64,000 nt of DNA from Oceanibacterium hippocampi (GTDB lineage: Bacteria; Pseudomonadota; Alphaproteobacteria; Sneathiellales; Sneathiellaceae). The notes below the pieces were generated by a model that did not search any database, was not told the origin of the DNA, and saw only the letters and a list, made by a program, of their open reading frames with translations. Shown piece by piece: positions 56,794 to 64,000 of this stretch; the stretch's first letter is position 1, and each line of letters starts with the position of its first letter. The DNA is taken from positions 372,001 through 436,000 of the forward strand of contig NZ_FWFR01000001.1 in NCBI RefSeq assembly GCF_900172325.1, in the 5' to 3' direction. The translations under genes and the position numbers were made by a program.

Positions 56794-58710
56794 TTATTTC
56801 CGGCGCGCGACGACCCGGCTGGCGGGAACGGTCATCCGGATCGTGGTCCCCACATGGATCTCGCTTTCGATGGTCAGGCTGCCGCCATGACGCTCCATCA
56901 GGGTGCGGGCAAGCGGCAGCCCGAGACCGGAACCCTGGTGACGCCGTGACATCGAGCTGTCGACCTGCCCGAAGGGCGTGAGCGCGACATCGATATCGCC
57001 CGCCGACATGCCGATCCCGTTGTCGCTGACCGCGACCGACCAGCCGCCATCGTCGCACGGTGCGACGGTGATCGCGACCACGCCGCCGGCCGGCGTGAAT
57101 TTCACCGCATTCGAGAGCAGGTTGAGCAGAACCTGCTTGAGGTGCCGATGGTCGGCGCGCAGCAGCGGCGCATCGCCGGGCAGATCGAGGCAGATCGACA
57201 GGTCCGCCTCGCGTGCGCGCTCTCGGATCAGGCGGACGCAGGCATCGACGGTCTCGCTCAGCGGCTGCACCGCCTCGTGCAGCTGGAACTTGCCGGCCTC
57301 GAGCTTCGAGAGGTCGAGGATGTCGTTGATGATGTCGAGCAGATGCTTGCCGCTCGTATAGATGTCGCCGGCGTACTCCAGGTAGCGCGGCTCTCCGATC
57401 GGGCCGAAGAGCTGGTCGCGCAGGACCTCCGAAAAGCCGATGATGGCATTGAGCGGGGTTCGCAGCTCATGGCTCATGTTGGCCAGGAACTCGCCCTTTG
57501 CCCGATTAGCCAGTTCCGCCGCTGCCTTGCTCTCCCGGAGCTGGCGTTCGTAGAGTTTCCGTTCGGTGATGTCGCGGGCAACGATGAGCAGCAGGTCCTC
57601 GCCGCCGAAGTCGAGCGTTTCGACGCTGTAGGCGATTTCCAGACGGCTGTCGTCGGCGCGCCGGATCGTCGCTTCGCGATCGACCACCCGGCCCTTGGCG
57701 AGGATATCGGCGAGGATCGCGTCCCTTTCGCCCTGATCGACCCAGATGCCGAGTTCCTGCGAGGTATGCCCGATGACCTCCTCGCGGCGATAGCGAAGGG
57801 TCTCGAGGAAGGTCCGGTTGATCGAGATGAAACGGCCGTCCGATCGCCGGGTCAGCGTGATGATCTCCGGACTGCTGTCGAAGACCTTCGCGAGGAGCTG
57901 CTCGGAATTCCGCCGTTCCTCCTCGGCCGCCTTGCGGGTTGTGATATCGAACAGATTGACCAGCAGCGCATCGTTGCCGCGCCAGTTGATGACCGCCGCC
58001 CGGCAATCGACCCAGATAACCACGCCGTCGGCGCGGATCAGCCGCATCTCATACTGAACCGGCGCCCGCAGGCCGGCCATTCGCGCCTTGTAACGCTCGT
58101 CGATCATGGCGCGGTCGTCGGGATGGATGAAGTCCAGGACGGAGTCCATTTGCATCACCGCCTGCCGGTCGGCCATCCCGAGCAGGGCCGCGGTCGCCCG
58201 GTTGGCATAGAGCGGCTGGCCGTTCCGGTGGACGACCGTCGCATGCACAGATTCCTCGACGATCCGTTCGAACTCGTGCTCGCTGCGGCGCTCGTCCGAG
58301 AGATCGCGAAGGACGATGCAGAATCCGTCCCGGGCGCCCCGGGAATCGAAGCGCGGCGTCGCCCGGCATTCGAAGCAATGCCAGGTCACGCCATCGAACG
58401 ACAGGATGCTCTGCCACACGCTCGGCGCCATGCCGGCGCGCAGCGCCTTCACGATATCGGCGACGAACGCGGCGTCCTCGCGATGCACGAGGTCGCTGAA
58501 GGCGCGGCCGACCAGGCCTGGCGCCGGGGCAGCGCCGAACGGCGAGCCGACGATCTCGCCCCGGCCGTCGACGACCAGGCAGAGTTCGCGGCTCAGACCC
58601 GCCAGCAGTGCGGCGTCTTCGCCTGCTACGTCGCCAGGCCGGCATGCCACCGGCGATCGAGTGGGACTTTTCGTCATGTCGCGCGACGACACCTCGTGAC
58701 CCCTGAACAT
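56794..58710 (-). CDS. Multi-PAS sensor histidine kinase
   Basis: A 638-residue cytoplasmic kinase. Three PAS-type domains occupy about 35-150, 155-270 and 280-395 (HATVVHRNGQPLYANRATAALLG; SSPEIITLTRRSDGRFISINRTF, in segments). HisKA follows with FLANMSHELRTPLNAI, and HATPase_c with LLNLLSNAVKFTP, VSDNGIGM and GSGLGLPLAR. No membrane helix is visible. The start may be 58710 or ATG 58677; neither has a clear ribosome-binding site. A GTGACA/TGTCAC inverted repeat at 58769-58787 lies upstream. Confidence 0.84.
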   Translation of the reverse strand: MFRGHEVSSRDMTKSPTRSPVACRPGDVAGEDAALLAGLSRELCLVVDGRGEIVGSPFGAAPAPGLVGRAFSDLVHREDAAFVADIVKALRAGMAPSVWQSILSFDGVTWHCFECRATPRFDSRGARDGFCIVLRDLSDERRSEHEFERIVEESVHATVVHRNGQPLYANRATAALLGMADRQAVMQMDSVLDFIHPDDRAMIDERYKARMAGLRAPVQYEMRLIRADGVVIWVDCRAAVINWRGNDALLVNLFDITTRKAAEEERRNSEQLLAKVFDSSPEIITLTRRSDGRFISINRTFLETLRYRREEVIGHTSQELGIWVDQGERDAILADILAKGRVVDREATIRRADDSRLEIAYSVETLDFGGEDLLLIVARDITERKLYERQLRESKAAAELANRAKGEFLANMSHELRTPLNAIIGFSEVLRDQLFGPIGEPRYLEYAGDIYTSGKHLLDIINDILDLSKLEAGKFQLHEAVQPLSETVDACVRLIRERAREADLSICLDLPGDAPLLRADHRHLKQVLLNLLSNAVKFTPAGGVVAITVAPCDDGGWSVAVSDNGIGMSAGDIDVALTPFGQVDSSMSRRHQGSGLGLPLARTLMERHGGSLTIESEIHVGTTIRMTVPASRVVARRK

Positions 58711-58924
58711 CGACCGAGACTAGCCCGAATTCGTTAAGGAAGTCGTCCTGTCATGAACGGTCCGGACGGTGACACCGGTACTGTCACGCCGTCACGACCA
58801 GTTCGGCGGCCGCGCACCGCAGGATAGCACTTGAGAACAAGACAATATATGCACAGTTGCAGGAACCGCGCGTCAACGCCCGGCCCACGGAATGTCGAAT
58901 GTCGTAAATCGGGATTTCGGTGAT

Positions 58925-58961
58925 GCGAGCCGGTCAGCTCGCCAGGCCATCGGGAAATGGC
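58925..58961. repeat. Tandem small inverted repeats beside the left att copy
   Basis: GCGAGC-cggtca-GCTCGC (58925-58942) is followed by GCCAT-cgggaa-ATGGC (58946-58961). The right border has matching hairpins (62609-62626, GCGAGC-cggtca-GTTCGC; 62630-62647, GCCAT-tgaaaaga-ATGGC) with changed loops. The stems are conserved while loops vary. Confidence 0.55.
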
Positions 58962-59005
58962 GCACCCGGCACGATTCGAACGTGCGACCTCTGCCTTCGG
59001 AGGGC
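58956..59005. repeat. attachment-site repeat, left copy (truncated tRNA-Arg 3' half)
   Basis: A 50-bp sequence identical to 62642-62691. It is the 3' half of tRNA-Arg with encoded CCA (as TGG at 58958), ending inside the anticodon stem. The 5' half is missing, so it is the displaced end of the original tRNA gene, marking the distal border of the integrated element. Apart from this site and the flanking repeats, 58711-59145 holds no gene. Confidence 0.9.
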
Positions 59006-59099
59006 GAAGGTCTATGGAATAGCGACTTTCCGGTACGGCTCTTAACCCATACAACACAACGGTTTAATCCGTTAGACATTCTGCATGTTGCGCCTTGTT

Positions 59100-59135
59100 T
59101 GATTGCTGGCGATTGCTATATGATTGCTGGCAATC
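59100..59135. repeat. Left arm-type repeats upstream of the integrase
   Basis: Three GATTGCT units (59101, 59111, 59122) in the same orientation, the last forming a palindrome GATTGC-TG-GCAATC (59122-59135). A 22-bp block at 59109-59130 recurs with one mismatch at 62576-62597. Likely integrase arm-binding sites overlapping the int leader, which would also allow autoregulation. Confidence 0.65.
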
Positions 59136-59145
59136 GGAGGGTGAG

Positions 59146-60402
59146 ATGCAGGCTAGGATCACGAAGCGGAGCGTCGACGGAGCCAAGCCGGGCGAGCGGG
59201 ATCAGTTTCTGTGGGACTCAGACGTTCGGGGCTTCGGCGTGAAGGTGACGCCAGCAGGGCGCCGCGTGTTCGTTCTCCAGTATCGCCAGCATGGCCGGGT
59301 TCGGCGCTATACCATCGGCACCTATGGAAGCCCGTGGACGCCTGAGCAGGCGCGTGCGGAAGCGGTTCGCCTCCTCGGTCGAGTCGGCGACGGGCGCGAC
59401 CCCGGCACAGAGAAGCAGGCAGAGAAAACCGCCGAGACGGTGGCCGAACTCTGCGACCTCTACCTTTCGTCCGACGGATGCGAAAAGAAGAAGGCCAGCA
59501 CCCTCGCCACTGACCGGGGCCGGATCGAGCGCCACATCATTCCCTTGCTCGGCCGAAAGCGCGTGAAGGACGTAACGACCGGCGACGTGAATCGCTTCAT
59601 GACGGATGTCGCCAAGGGCAAGACCGCCGCGACCATCAAGACCGGACCACGCGGACTTGCGCGGGTGACGGGCGGCGAAGGCACAGCTCGGCGGACGGTC
59701 GGCCTGCTCGGAGGCATCTTCACCTATGCCGTCGAGAAAGGCATGCGGCCGGACAACCCCGTCCGGGCTGTGAAAAGGTCGCGCGACGGCGAGTCGGATC
59801 GTTCCCTGTCGACCGAGGAACTTGCGCGGCTCGGCGATGCACTCAAGACCGCCGAGTCTGAAGACGCGAACCCCTACGCCATCGCCGCGATCCGCCTGCT
59901 GGTGCTGACCGGCTGCCGCAAGTCTGAGATCCTCACCGCGCGATGGACCGATGTCGATTTCGAGGCCGGACAACTCCGCCTTGCGGATAGCAAGACCGGC
60001 CCGAAAAAAGTTCCGCTCGGTGCCCCGGCGCTGGAACTGCTGGCCGCGCTGCCGCGTATCGCGGGCAATGAGTATGTCTTGCCGGGCGGAAAAGACGGTC
60101 ACCATCTGGTCGGCCTGCCGAAGGTCTGGCGCAGGGTTCGCGACAGCGCCGGGCTGAATGACGTTCGCCTTCACGATCTCCGCCATTCCTTCGCCAGCGT
60201 CGGCGCCGCGGCAGGGATGAGCCTGCCGCTGGTCGGCAAGCTGCTGGGCCACCGCGACCCGAAAACGACGGCGCGATACGCGCATATCGGAGCGGACCCG
60301 GCGCGGGCCGCCGCCAATCGGATTGCCGGAGAGATCGCCCTTTCGCTGGCCGGGGTGCCGTTTGGGCACAAAAAAAAATCGGCGAGTTACCGGGTCGACT
60401 AG
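59146..60402 (+). CDS. int: Tyrosine recombinase (integrase)
   Basis: A 418-residue integrase. An N-terminal arm-binding DUF4102-like domain (KRSVDGAKPGERDQFLWDSD, GFGVKVTPAGRR) spans about 1-90, a SAM-like core-binding domain 95-200, and the catalytic domain 215-395 has all six residues: Arg 258 (TGCRKSE), Lys 283, His 343 and Arg 346 (HDLRHSF), His 369 (LGHRDPKTT) and Tyr 378. Start ATG 59146 follows GGAGGGTGAG. A run of nine A near 60370 encodes HKKK at the C-terminus. It presumably recombines the tRNA-Arg site. Confidence 0.93.
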   Translation: MQARITKRSVDGAKPGERDQFLWDSDVRGFGVKVTPAGRRVFVLQYRQHGRVRRYTIGTYGSPWTPEQARAEAVRLLGRVGDGRDPGTEKQAEKTAETVAELCDLYLSSDGCEKKKASTLATDRGRIERHIIPLLGRKRVKDVTTGDVNRFMTDVAKGKTAATIKTGPRGLARVTGGEGTARRTVGLLGGIFTYAVEKGMRPDNPVRAVKRSRDGESDRSLSTEELARLGDALKTAESEDANPYAIAAIRLLVLTGCRKSEILTARWTDVDFEAGQLRLADSKTGPKKVPLGAPALELLAALPRIAGNEYVLPGGKDGHHLVGLPKVWRRVRDSAGLNDVRLHDLRHSFASVGAAAGMSLPLVGKLLGHRDPKTTARYAHIGADPARAAANRIAGEIALSLAGVPFGHKKKSASYRVD

Positions 60403-60483
60403 CAAAACTCTCGGTTTTCAGACTTTTCGAATGTCATTTAGTTATGGTTCCGGAAGTCTCCTAATCATACAATTGCGGGTGAA

Positions 60484-60504
60484 GGGGTTGCATAACGCAA
60501 CCCC
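60484..60504. promoter_or_regulatory. Inverted repeat in the excisionase leader
   Basis: GGGGTTGC-ATAAC-GCAACCCC is a perfect 8-bp inverted repeat in the AT-richer int/alpA gap, 22 bp before the alpA start. It may be an operator for a repressor or the excisionase itself. Confidence 0.5.
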
Positions 60505-60526
60505 AGAACGGATGGAGTAACCGCAG

Positions 60527-60721
60527 TTGTCGAAACGCTATTTACCTACCCACTTGGCGGCCGATTATTGTAGCTCGACCAAATCTACCTTCGAGAAGTA
60601 CCGCCTCACCGGCGAGGGCGCGCCCTACATCAAGCTGGGCCGCCGCGTCGTCTATGATGTCGCCGATCTCGATGCCTGGCTGCATAGCCGACGTCGGAAC
60701 TCGACATCGGAGGCGGCCTGA
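60527..60721 (+). CDS. AlpA-like excisionase (MerR-type HTH)
   Basis: A 64-residue DNA-binding protein of the HTH_17/AlpA group: LPTHLAADYCSSTKSTFEKYR is the helix-turn-helix (in segments), PYIKLGRRVVYDVADLDAWL the typical wing and tail. The start is TTG, with GGAG about 9 bp upstream. Such proteins direct excision and often repress the integrase. Confidence 0.8.
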   Translation: MSKRYLPTHLAADYCSSTKSTFEKYRLTGEGAPYIKLGRRVVYDVADLDAWLHSRRRNSTSEAA

Positions 60722-60738
60722 GCGACCGCAATGCACCC

Positions 60739-60793
60739 TTCAGAAAAGCGACAACCCCGGCTTGCTTGCAGGCTCGGCCGGGGCTGTCTTTTC
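60739..60793 (+). terminator. Rho-independent terminator after the excisionase gene
   Basis: CCCCGGC (60755-60761) pairs with GCCGGGG (60777-60783), extended by GAAAAG/TTTTC and GACA/TGTC on the outer flanks. The TCTTTTCC tail supports termination in the forward direction, and the A-rich left flank suggests a bidirectional hairpin. Confidence 0.65.
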
Positions 60794-60821
60794 CGATGTC
60801 CCCTCGCAAGGAATCAGAAAC

Positions 60822-60995
60822 ATGAAAGTAGACTATCCGCGAAACATTGCCAACCTGCCCTTATTCCTCTGGGCCGATCTTCGGGACGCTTTCCCTGCAT
60901 CGCCGGCCGAACGGTCTATTGGCCGCCGATATCGGGTCAATCCGCATCGGGCGCGACTCATCGCCGAACTCGCCGGCATCGGAGGCTCCCGATGA
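60822..60995 (+). CDS. Small protein of the integrative element
   Basis: A 57-residue protein of unknown function with Arg-rich C-terminal half (RRYRVNPHRARLIAELAGIG). AAGGAATC precedes the ATG. Its stop overlaps the next start by 4 bp (ATGA). Confidence 0.55.
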   Translation: MKVDYPRNIANLPLFLWADLRDAFPASPAERSIGRRYRVNPHRARLIAELAGIGGSR

Positions 60996-61297
60996 GTGGC
61001 CGTCTCACCGTCACGGCTGCCGTCACCGACCACGCCGGCAGCCGGGAAATCGCGGTGCGCGGCCAGACGGCCAAGGCGCTCCTGGCGCTGGTCGAGAGCG
61101 GCCGCAAAGGCGCGACGGCGGCCGATGTCGCTGGTTGGGCCTATCGGTTCGCGGCCTACTGCCACGACCTGAAACGCAATCACGGCCTCGTCATCCGCAC
61201 CGACAGGGAACCGCACCCCGGCGGCTGGCACGGGCGGCACGTCCTTGAAAGCCGGGTCGCGATCCTGTCCGTCGACGGGATCGACGGAGACGCCTGA
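60992..61297 (+). CDS. Winged-helix-like protein of the integrative element
   Basis: A 101-residue protein. The middle part (GQTAKALLALVESGRKGATA, then WAYRFAAYCHDLKRNHGLVI) has the layout of a small winged helix with an H-D-L-K-R recognition stretch, seen in phage-encoded regulators. GGAGG precedes the ATG. Stop and next start share a base (TGATG), so three genes are coupled. Function unknown. Confidence 0.6.
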   Translation: MSGRLTVTAAVTDHAGSREIAVRGQTAKALLALVESGRKGATAADVAGWAYRFAAYCHDLKRNHGLVIRTDREPHPGGWHGRHVLESRVAILSVDGIDGDA

Positions 61298-61767
61298 TGG
61301 GCCGTCGAAGAAGAGGCGGCCGTGTCGATGCAACGGGCCGGACTGCCGGCGAGCAATTCTTTGCCGTCCCGTACCGCATGGCGAAGAGCATCGCCTGGCG
61401 GAGTTTGTCAGGCCCGGCGCTGAAGGTCTGGGTCGAGCTTCGCACGCGGTATAACGGCAAGAACAATGGCGACCTCTCCTTGAGCTTCGAGGACGCGGCA
61501 CGGCTGCTCAGCCTGTCGAAATCGACCGTCGGCCGGGCCTACGCGGAACTCGAACAGAAAGGCTTCATCCAGAAGACGAAGCAAGGTCAATGGTACGGCC
61601 GCATGGCGACAACGTGGACGGTCACAGACCGCGCGCACCAAGGGCATCAAGCGACGAACGACTGGCGTTACTGGCGACCGCCCGACGAAAAGGCGAAATC
61701 CCGTAGTCGGTACCCCTGCGGGACGGTGAGGGGCGGCGACGGCCCCGTCAGCGTACCGAGTAACTGA
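61297..61767 (+). CDS. Helix-turn-helix protein, possible replication initiator or regulator
   Basis: A 156-residue protein. Residues 28-115 resemble the winged-helix part of plasmid and element replication proteins (AWRSLSGPALKVWVELRTRY, LSFEDAARLLSLSKSTVGRA, YAELEQKGFIQKTKQG). The C-terminus is basic and disordered. One iteron-like repeat lies within its 3' end and two more just downstream. It could be an initiator for the excised circle or a repressor; sequence alone does not decide. Confidence 0.6.
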   Translation: MGRRRRGGRVDATGRTAGEQFFAVPYRMAKSIAWRSLSGPALKVWVELRTRYNGKNNGDLSLSFEDAARLLSLSKSTVGRAYAELEQKGFIQKTKQGQWYGRMATTWTVTDRAHQGHQATNDWRYWRPPDEKAKSRSRYPCGTVRGGDGPVSVPSN

Positions 61768-61833
61768 ACTATGTCCCGCTTTGGTACTCGTCAGCCGGCA
61801 TGAAGCGTCGGTGATGGGTACCGACGCGGGACA
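61709..61833. repeat. Iteron-like repeats and long inverted repeat
   Basis: GGTACC-N3-GCGGGAC occurs at 61709-61724 and 61817-61832, with an inverted copy (less one base) at 61773-61787. The last two also form a 16-nt stem-loop, 61772-61787 against 61818-61833, 13 of 16 positions paired, 30-nt loop. Candidate origin, operator or oriT-like structure. Confidence 0.6.
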
Positions 61834-61911
61834 CCTTTATCTACCAGAGGGGGCGGGTATTACCCCCGGTTTCGCAGTTGATTTCGGCAGAATGCTGGAC
61901 AGGGTGAGATA

Positions 61912-62541
61912 GTGGGCGGCCTGGGATCAGGAAACCGGATGCAGATCGGCCGGTCGACCGTCGAGCAATCGCTGGTCCTCCGGATCGACACGCTGCGGCG
62001 CGACCGCCTGCTGCGGCCGGGGCTGGCATGGCAGGGCACGCTGGTCTGGCGCCGCGTCCCGAGTGGCGAGGAGACGGCCAGCGTCGCATACCGGGCGTAC
62101 ATGCTCGATGGCGAGGCGAAACGGCTTGAACTGCGTTACGCCGTCAACGGCGAGTCGCGGTTCCAGTCGATCCCGCTTGAATGGACGCGGCCGGGTTTCG
62201 GGGGACGGCGCTGGTGGTTCATCTGCCCGGTATCGGGGCGGCGGGTCTCGACGCTGATGCTGCCGCCCGGCGGCGACCTCTTCGCCGCTCGGCAGGCATG
62301 GGGCCTCGCCTACCAGAGCCAGCGCGAAAACGCCTATGACCGCGCCATTAGCCGGGCGCAGAAGATCCGAATGCAACTTGGCGGCGACCCCTCGCTGGCG
62401 GCGCCCTTTCCGCTACGGCCGAAGGGAATGCACCGACGCACATACAGGCGGCTGATGTCTATGGCGCTTGCCGCTGAAGAGTGGGGCATGACCGGGATGA
62501 TGAACTGGTGTCAGCGCCGCATGGGTGGCCACCCGCTCTGA
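61912..62541 (+). CDS. GSG-motif hypothetical protein with degenerate zinc-ribbon region
   Basis: A 209-residue protein starting with GTG. Its N-terminus GGLGSGNR recalls a family of hypothetical proteins common on bacterial mobile elements (GGxGSGR). The middle [19 protein letters not shown] and later [15 protein letters not shown] match that family's layout, where a CxxC zinc ribbon is expected. Here only one of the usual cysteines is left (ICPVSG) and FAARQAWG replaces the second pair. Function unknown. It is the last gene before the right att site. Confidence 0.65.
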   Translation: MGGLGSGNRMQIGRSTVEQSLVLRIDTLRRDRLLRPGLAWQGTLVWRRVPSGEETASVAYRAYMLDGEAKRLELRYAVNGESRFQSIPLEWTRPGFGGRRWWFICPVSGRRVSTLMLPPGGDLFAARQAWGLAYQSQRENAYDRAISRAQKIRMQLGGDPSLAAPFPLRPKGMHRRTYRRLMSMALAAEEWGMTGMMNWCQRRMGGHPL

Positions 62542-62575
62542 CGCTGCGGCGACCCGGCACCGATTTCACATCCGC

Positions 62576-62597
62576 GCGATTGCTATTTGATTGCTGG
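62576..62597. repeat. Right arm-type repeat
   Basis: A 22-bp sequence that matches 59109-59130 in 21 positions, in the same orientation, about 45 bp inside the right att copy. Together with the left copy it resembles the arm-type binding sites of integrases. Confidence 0.6.
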
Positions 62598-62641
62598 GTG
62601 GAAAGTGAGCGAGCCGGTCAGTTCGCTAAGCCATTGAAAAG

Positions 62642-62720
<79 letters not shown>

Positions 62721-62900
62721 TGAATCGCGCCCTGTTTAACGCATGGCCGGGCCCATGGCAATCGCCGGCGTATCGATCTTTCACGATCCGCTTTCGGGCA
62801 ACTCCGTGACCGGGCGGCAGCGGTCGCGCGCGTTCGCCATGCAATTTAGCAATTGACGATATCTTAACGAATTCGCGCGACCCTGCAGGCGAGGAGGACC

Positions 62901-63089
62901 GTGTCGGCCATGAAACGGCTGTTTGTCCTTTACGCGACGATCGCGCTCTGCACCTTCCTGGTCCAGGGCATCACGGATCGTTTTGTCGCCCGCTGCGACT
63001 TCGACATGGCAGCCTGCGCGCTTCGCCTGCCCGGCTATTCGGCGAACGCCCTGCTCTGGCCCTATTACTGGCTCAATCACCTCGCATGA
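62901..63089 (+). CDS. Small membrane protein candidate
   Basis: A 62-residue frame with an N-terminal hydrophobic segment (LFVLYATIALCTFLVQGI) and cysteines at two later places. GAGGAGGACC precedes a GTG at 62901; an ATG at 62910 is an alternative start. No homologue recognised. Bases 62721-62900 contain no feature I can support. Confidence 0.5.
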   Translation: MSAMKRLFVLYATIALCTFLVQGITDRFVARCDFDMAACALRLPGYSANALLWPYYWLNHLA

Positions 63090-63158
63090 ACGGGCATCGT
63101 CCCGAGCCGCCCTCCTTAACGAATCGTCAATCGCCGGTCACCTAACCTCGGACGTGCC

Positions 63159-64000
63159 ATGACAAGCTTTTTCCGTCGCCGCGGCGCGATACCGACTGGG
63201 CCATCGAGATAGCGATCGACGAGACATACCGGCGGGAGCCCGTACTTCGGAAGCCGGTCCTTTCCCGCGCCGACACGAAGACCGCTCCGCCTAGGCGGGG
63301 CGGCGAGGAGACGTCCTATCGCTCCTTCTTCGACGATGCGGATGTCGGCATGTATCGCTCGTCGCCCGACGGGCGCATGCTGATGGCGAACCGGGCGCTG
63401 GTTCAACTCAACGGCTACGATACCGAGCAGGAACTGCTCGACGCGGTCGGCGACATCTCGCGGGAATGGTATGTCGATCCGACCCGGCGGGATGATTTCA
63501 AGCGCCTGCTTGAAACCGAGGGACGGGTTCGCGGCTTCGTTTCCGAGGTCTATCGTCACAAGACACGCGAACGGATCTGGATCACCGAAACCGCCCATTG
63601 CCAGTATGACGCGGACGGGAACACGATTCTCTACCAGGGCACGGTTCAGGACGTGACCGCCCAGGTGACGGCCGAGATCAAGCTGCGCGAGAGCGAGGAG
63701 CGCCTGCGCGACCTGGCGACCACGACGCCGGTGCCACTGTTCGTTACCCGTCTGTCGGACGGTGAGCTTCTCTATGCCAACGACCAGGTCGGGCCGGCCT
63801 TCGGACTGGCGCCCGACGAGATGGTCGGTCGGCGGATCAGCGACTTCTATGTCGATCATGCCGACCGCAAGGCCATGCTGGAGCGCCTGAACGAGGAAGA
63901 GCATCTGACCGGCGTCGAGATCCGCTTCCGGCGCGCCGACGGCAGCGAGATCATCGCGATCAACTCCATGACCCGGACGCACTATTACGGCGTACCCGCG
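63159..64000 (+). CDS. PAS-domain sensor protein, 5' part, with apparent frameshift
   Basis: From about 63176 to the window end, one frame encodes two PAS domains (SYRSFFDDADVGMYRSSPDG; ISREWYVDPTRRDDFKRLLE; YQGTVQDVTAQ; then ATTTPVPLFVTRLSDGELLY). This frame has no ATG, GTG or TTG before 63350, inside the first PAS. An ATG at 63159 opens a different frame (MTSFFRRRGA) that stops at 63210-63212. One extra T in the TTTTT run at 63168-63172 would join them. The output domain lies beyond the window; kinase or diguanylate cyclase are both possible. Confidence 0.65.

Noticed and set aside
58734-59079. Short minus-strand frames over the left att repeat
   Set aside because: They run through the tRNA remnant and the att repeat; translation of tRNA sequence is not credible.
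59146-62541. Toxin-antitoxin, restriction or defence cargo in the integrated element
   Set aside because: None of the small proteins shows a recognisable toxin, nuclease or defence motif, so no such role is claimed.
63116-63982. A 288-codon minus-strand open frame over the right edge
   Set aside because: It is antisense to clear PAS-domain coding; its translation is low-complexity with no recognisable domain, a typical high-GC shadow frame.

Overview
The window looks like chromosomal DNA of a GC-rich alphaproteobacterium, probably Rhodospirillales-like. The evidence is gene order: rph/rdgB/hemW divergent from hrcA-grpE, dnaK-dnaJ, hslVU divergent from hisB-DUF2628-hisH-GNAT-hisA-hisF-hisE, plus bactofilin, a DUF1491 protein and heat-shock promoters of the alphaproteobacterial RpoH type. 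Genus cannot be fixed from this sequence alone.

Layout. 1-445: 3' end of lolA. 500-8499: putrescine module with a gamma-glutamyl hydrolase, gamma-glutamylputrescine synthetase-like enzyme, polyamine-type aminotransferase and the PotFGHI ABC importer. 8528-13806: a MarR regulator divergent from a possible aromatic-degradation operon encoding a ferredoxin reductase, SDR, single PaaA-like di-iron oxygenase and gentisate 1,2-dioxygenase, followed by an unknown protein. 13845-29100: DNA repair (xth), a CoA-ligase-like protein, methyltransferase, MAPEG, MFS exporter with its AraC regulator, YifB/ComM, glutathione synthetase, an envelope set (DolP-like, YraN, LpoA-like), hemW, rdgB, rph, hrcA, grpE. 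29772-42745: DUF1848, RarD, dnaKJ, nitronate monooxygenase and acyl-CoA ligase pair, dapB, DMT exporter, DUF2244, nth, lipoprotein, bactofilin, CysZ-like protein. 42844-54116: amidase, PfkB kinase, a redox-type adenylate cyclase, HIT protein, the histidine cluster, hslVU. 54151-58710: signalling block with a second cyclase, DUF1491, two small ORFs, a response regulator and a PAS histidine kinase.

58956-62720: a very small integrative element of about 3.7 kb in a tRNA-Arg(CCG) gene. It is bounded by a perfect 50-bp direct repeat of the tRNA 3' half and carries a tyrosine integrase, an AlpA-like excisionase, three overlapping small genes ending in a winged-helix protein, and a GSG-type protein. 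It also has integrase arm-type repeats at both ends and iteron-like repeats beside the winged-helix gene. It has no recognisable cargo and is the strongest candidate here for something undescribed.

62721-64000: a small membrane protein and the start of a PAS sensor gene that runs off the window and appears to carry a frameshift in a T-tract near its start.

Functionally, the putrescine genes form an uptake-plus-catabolism unit and the gentisate block a possible aromatic funnel. Both lie between lolA and xth, which are commonly neighbours in alphaproteobacteria. Heat-shock control is visible as RpoH-like promoters before dnaK and hslV, while hrcA has a housekeeping-type promoter and no CIRCE element was found.
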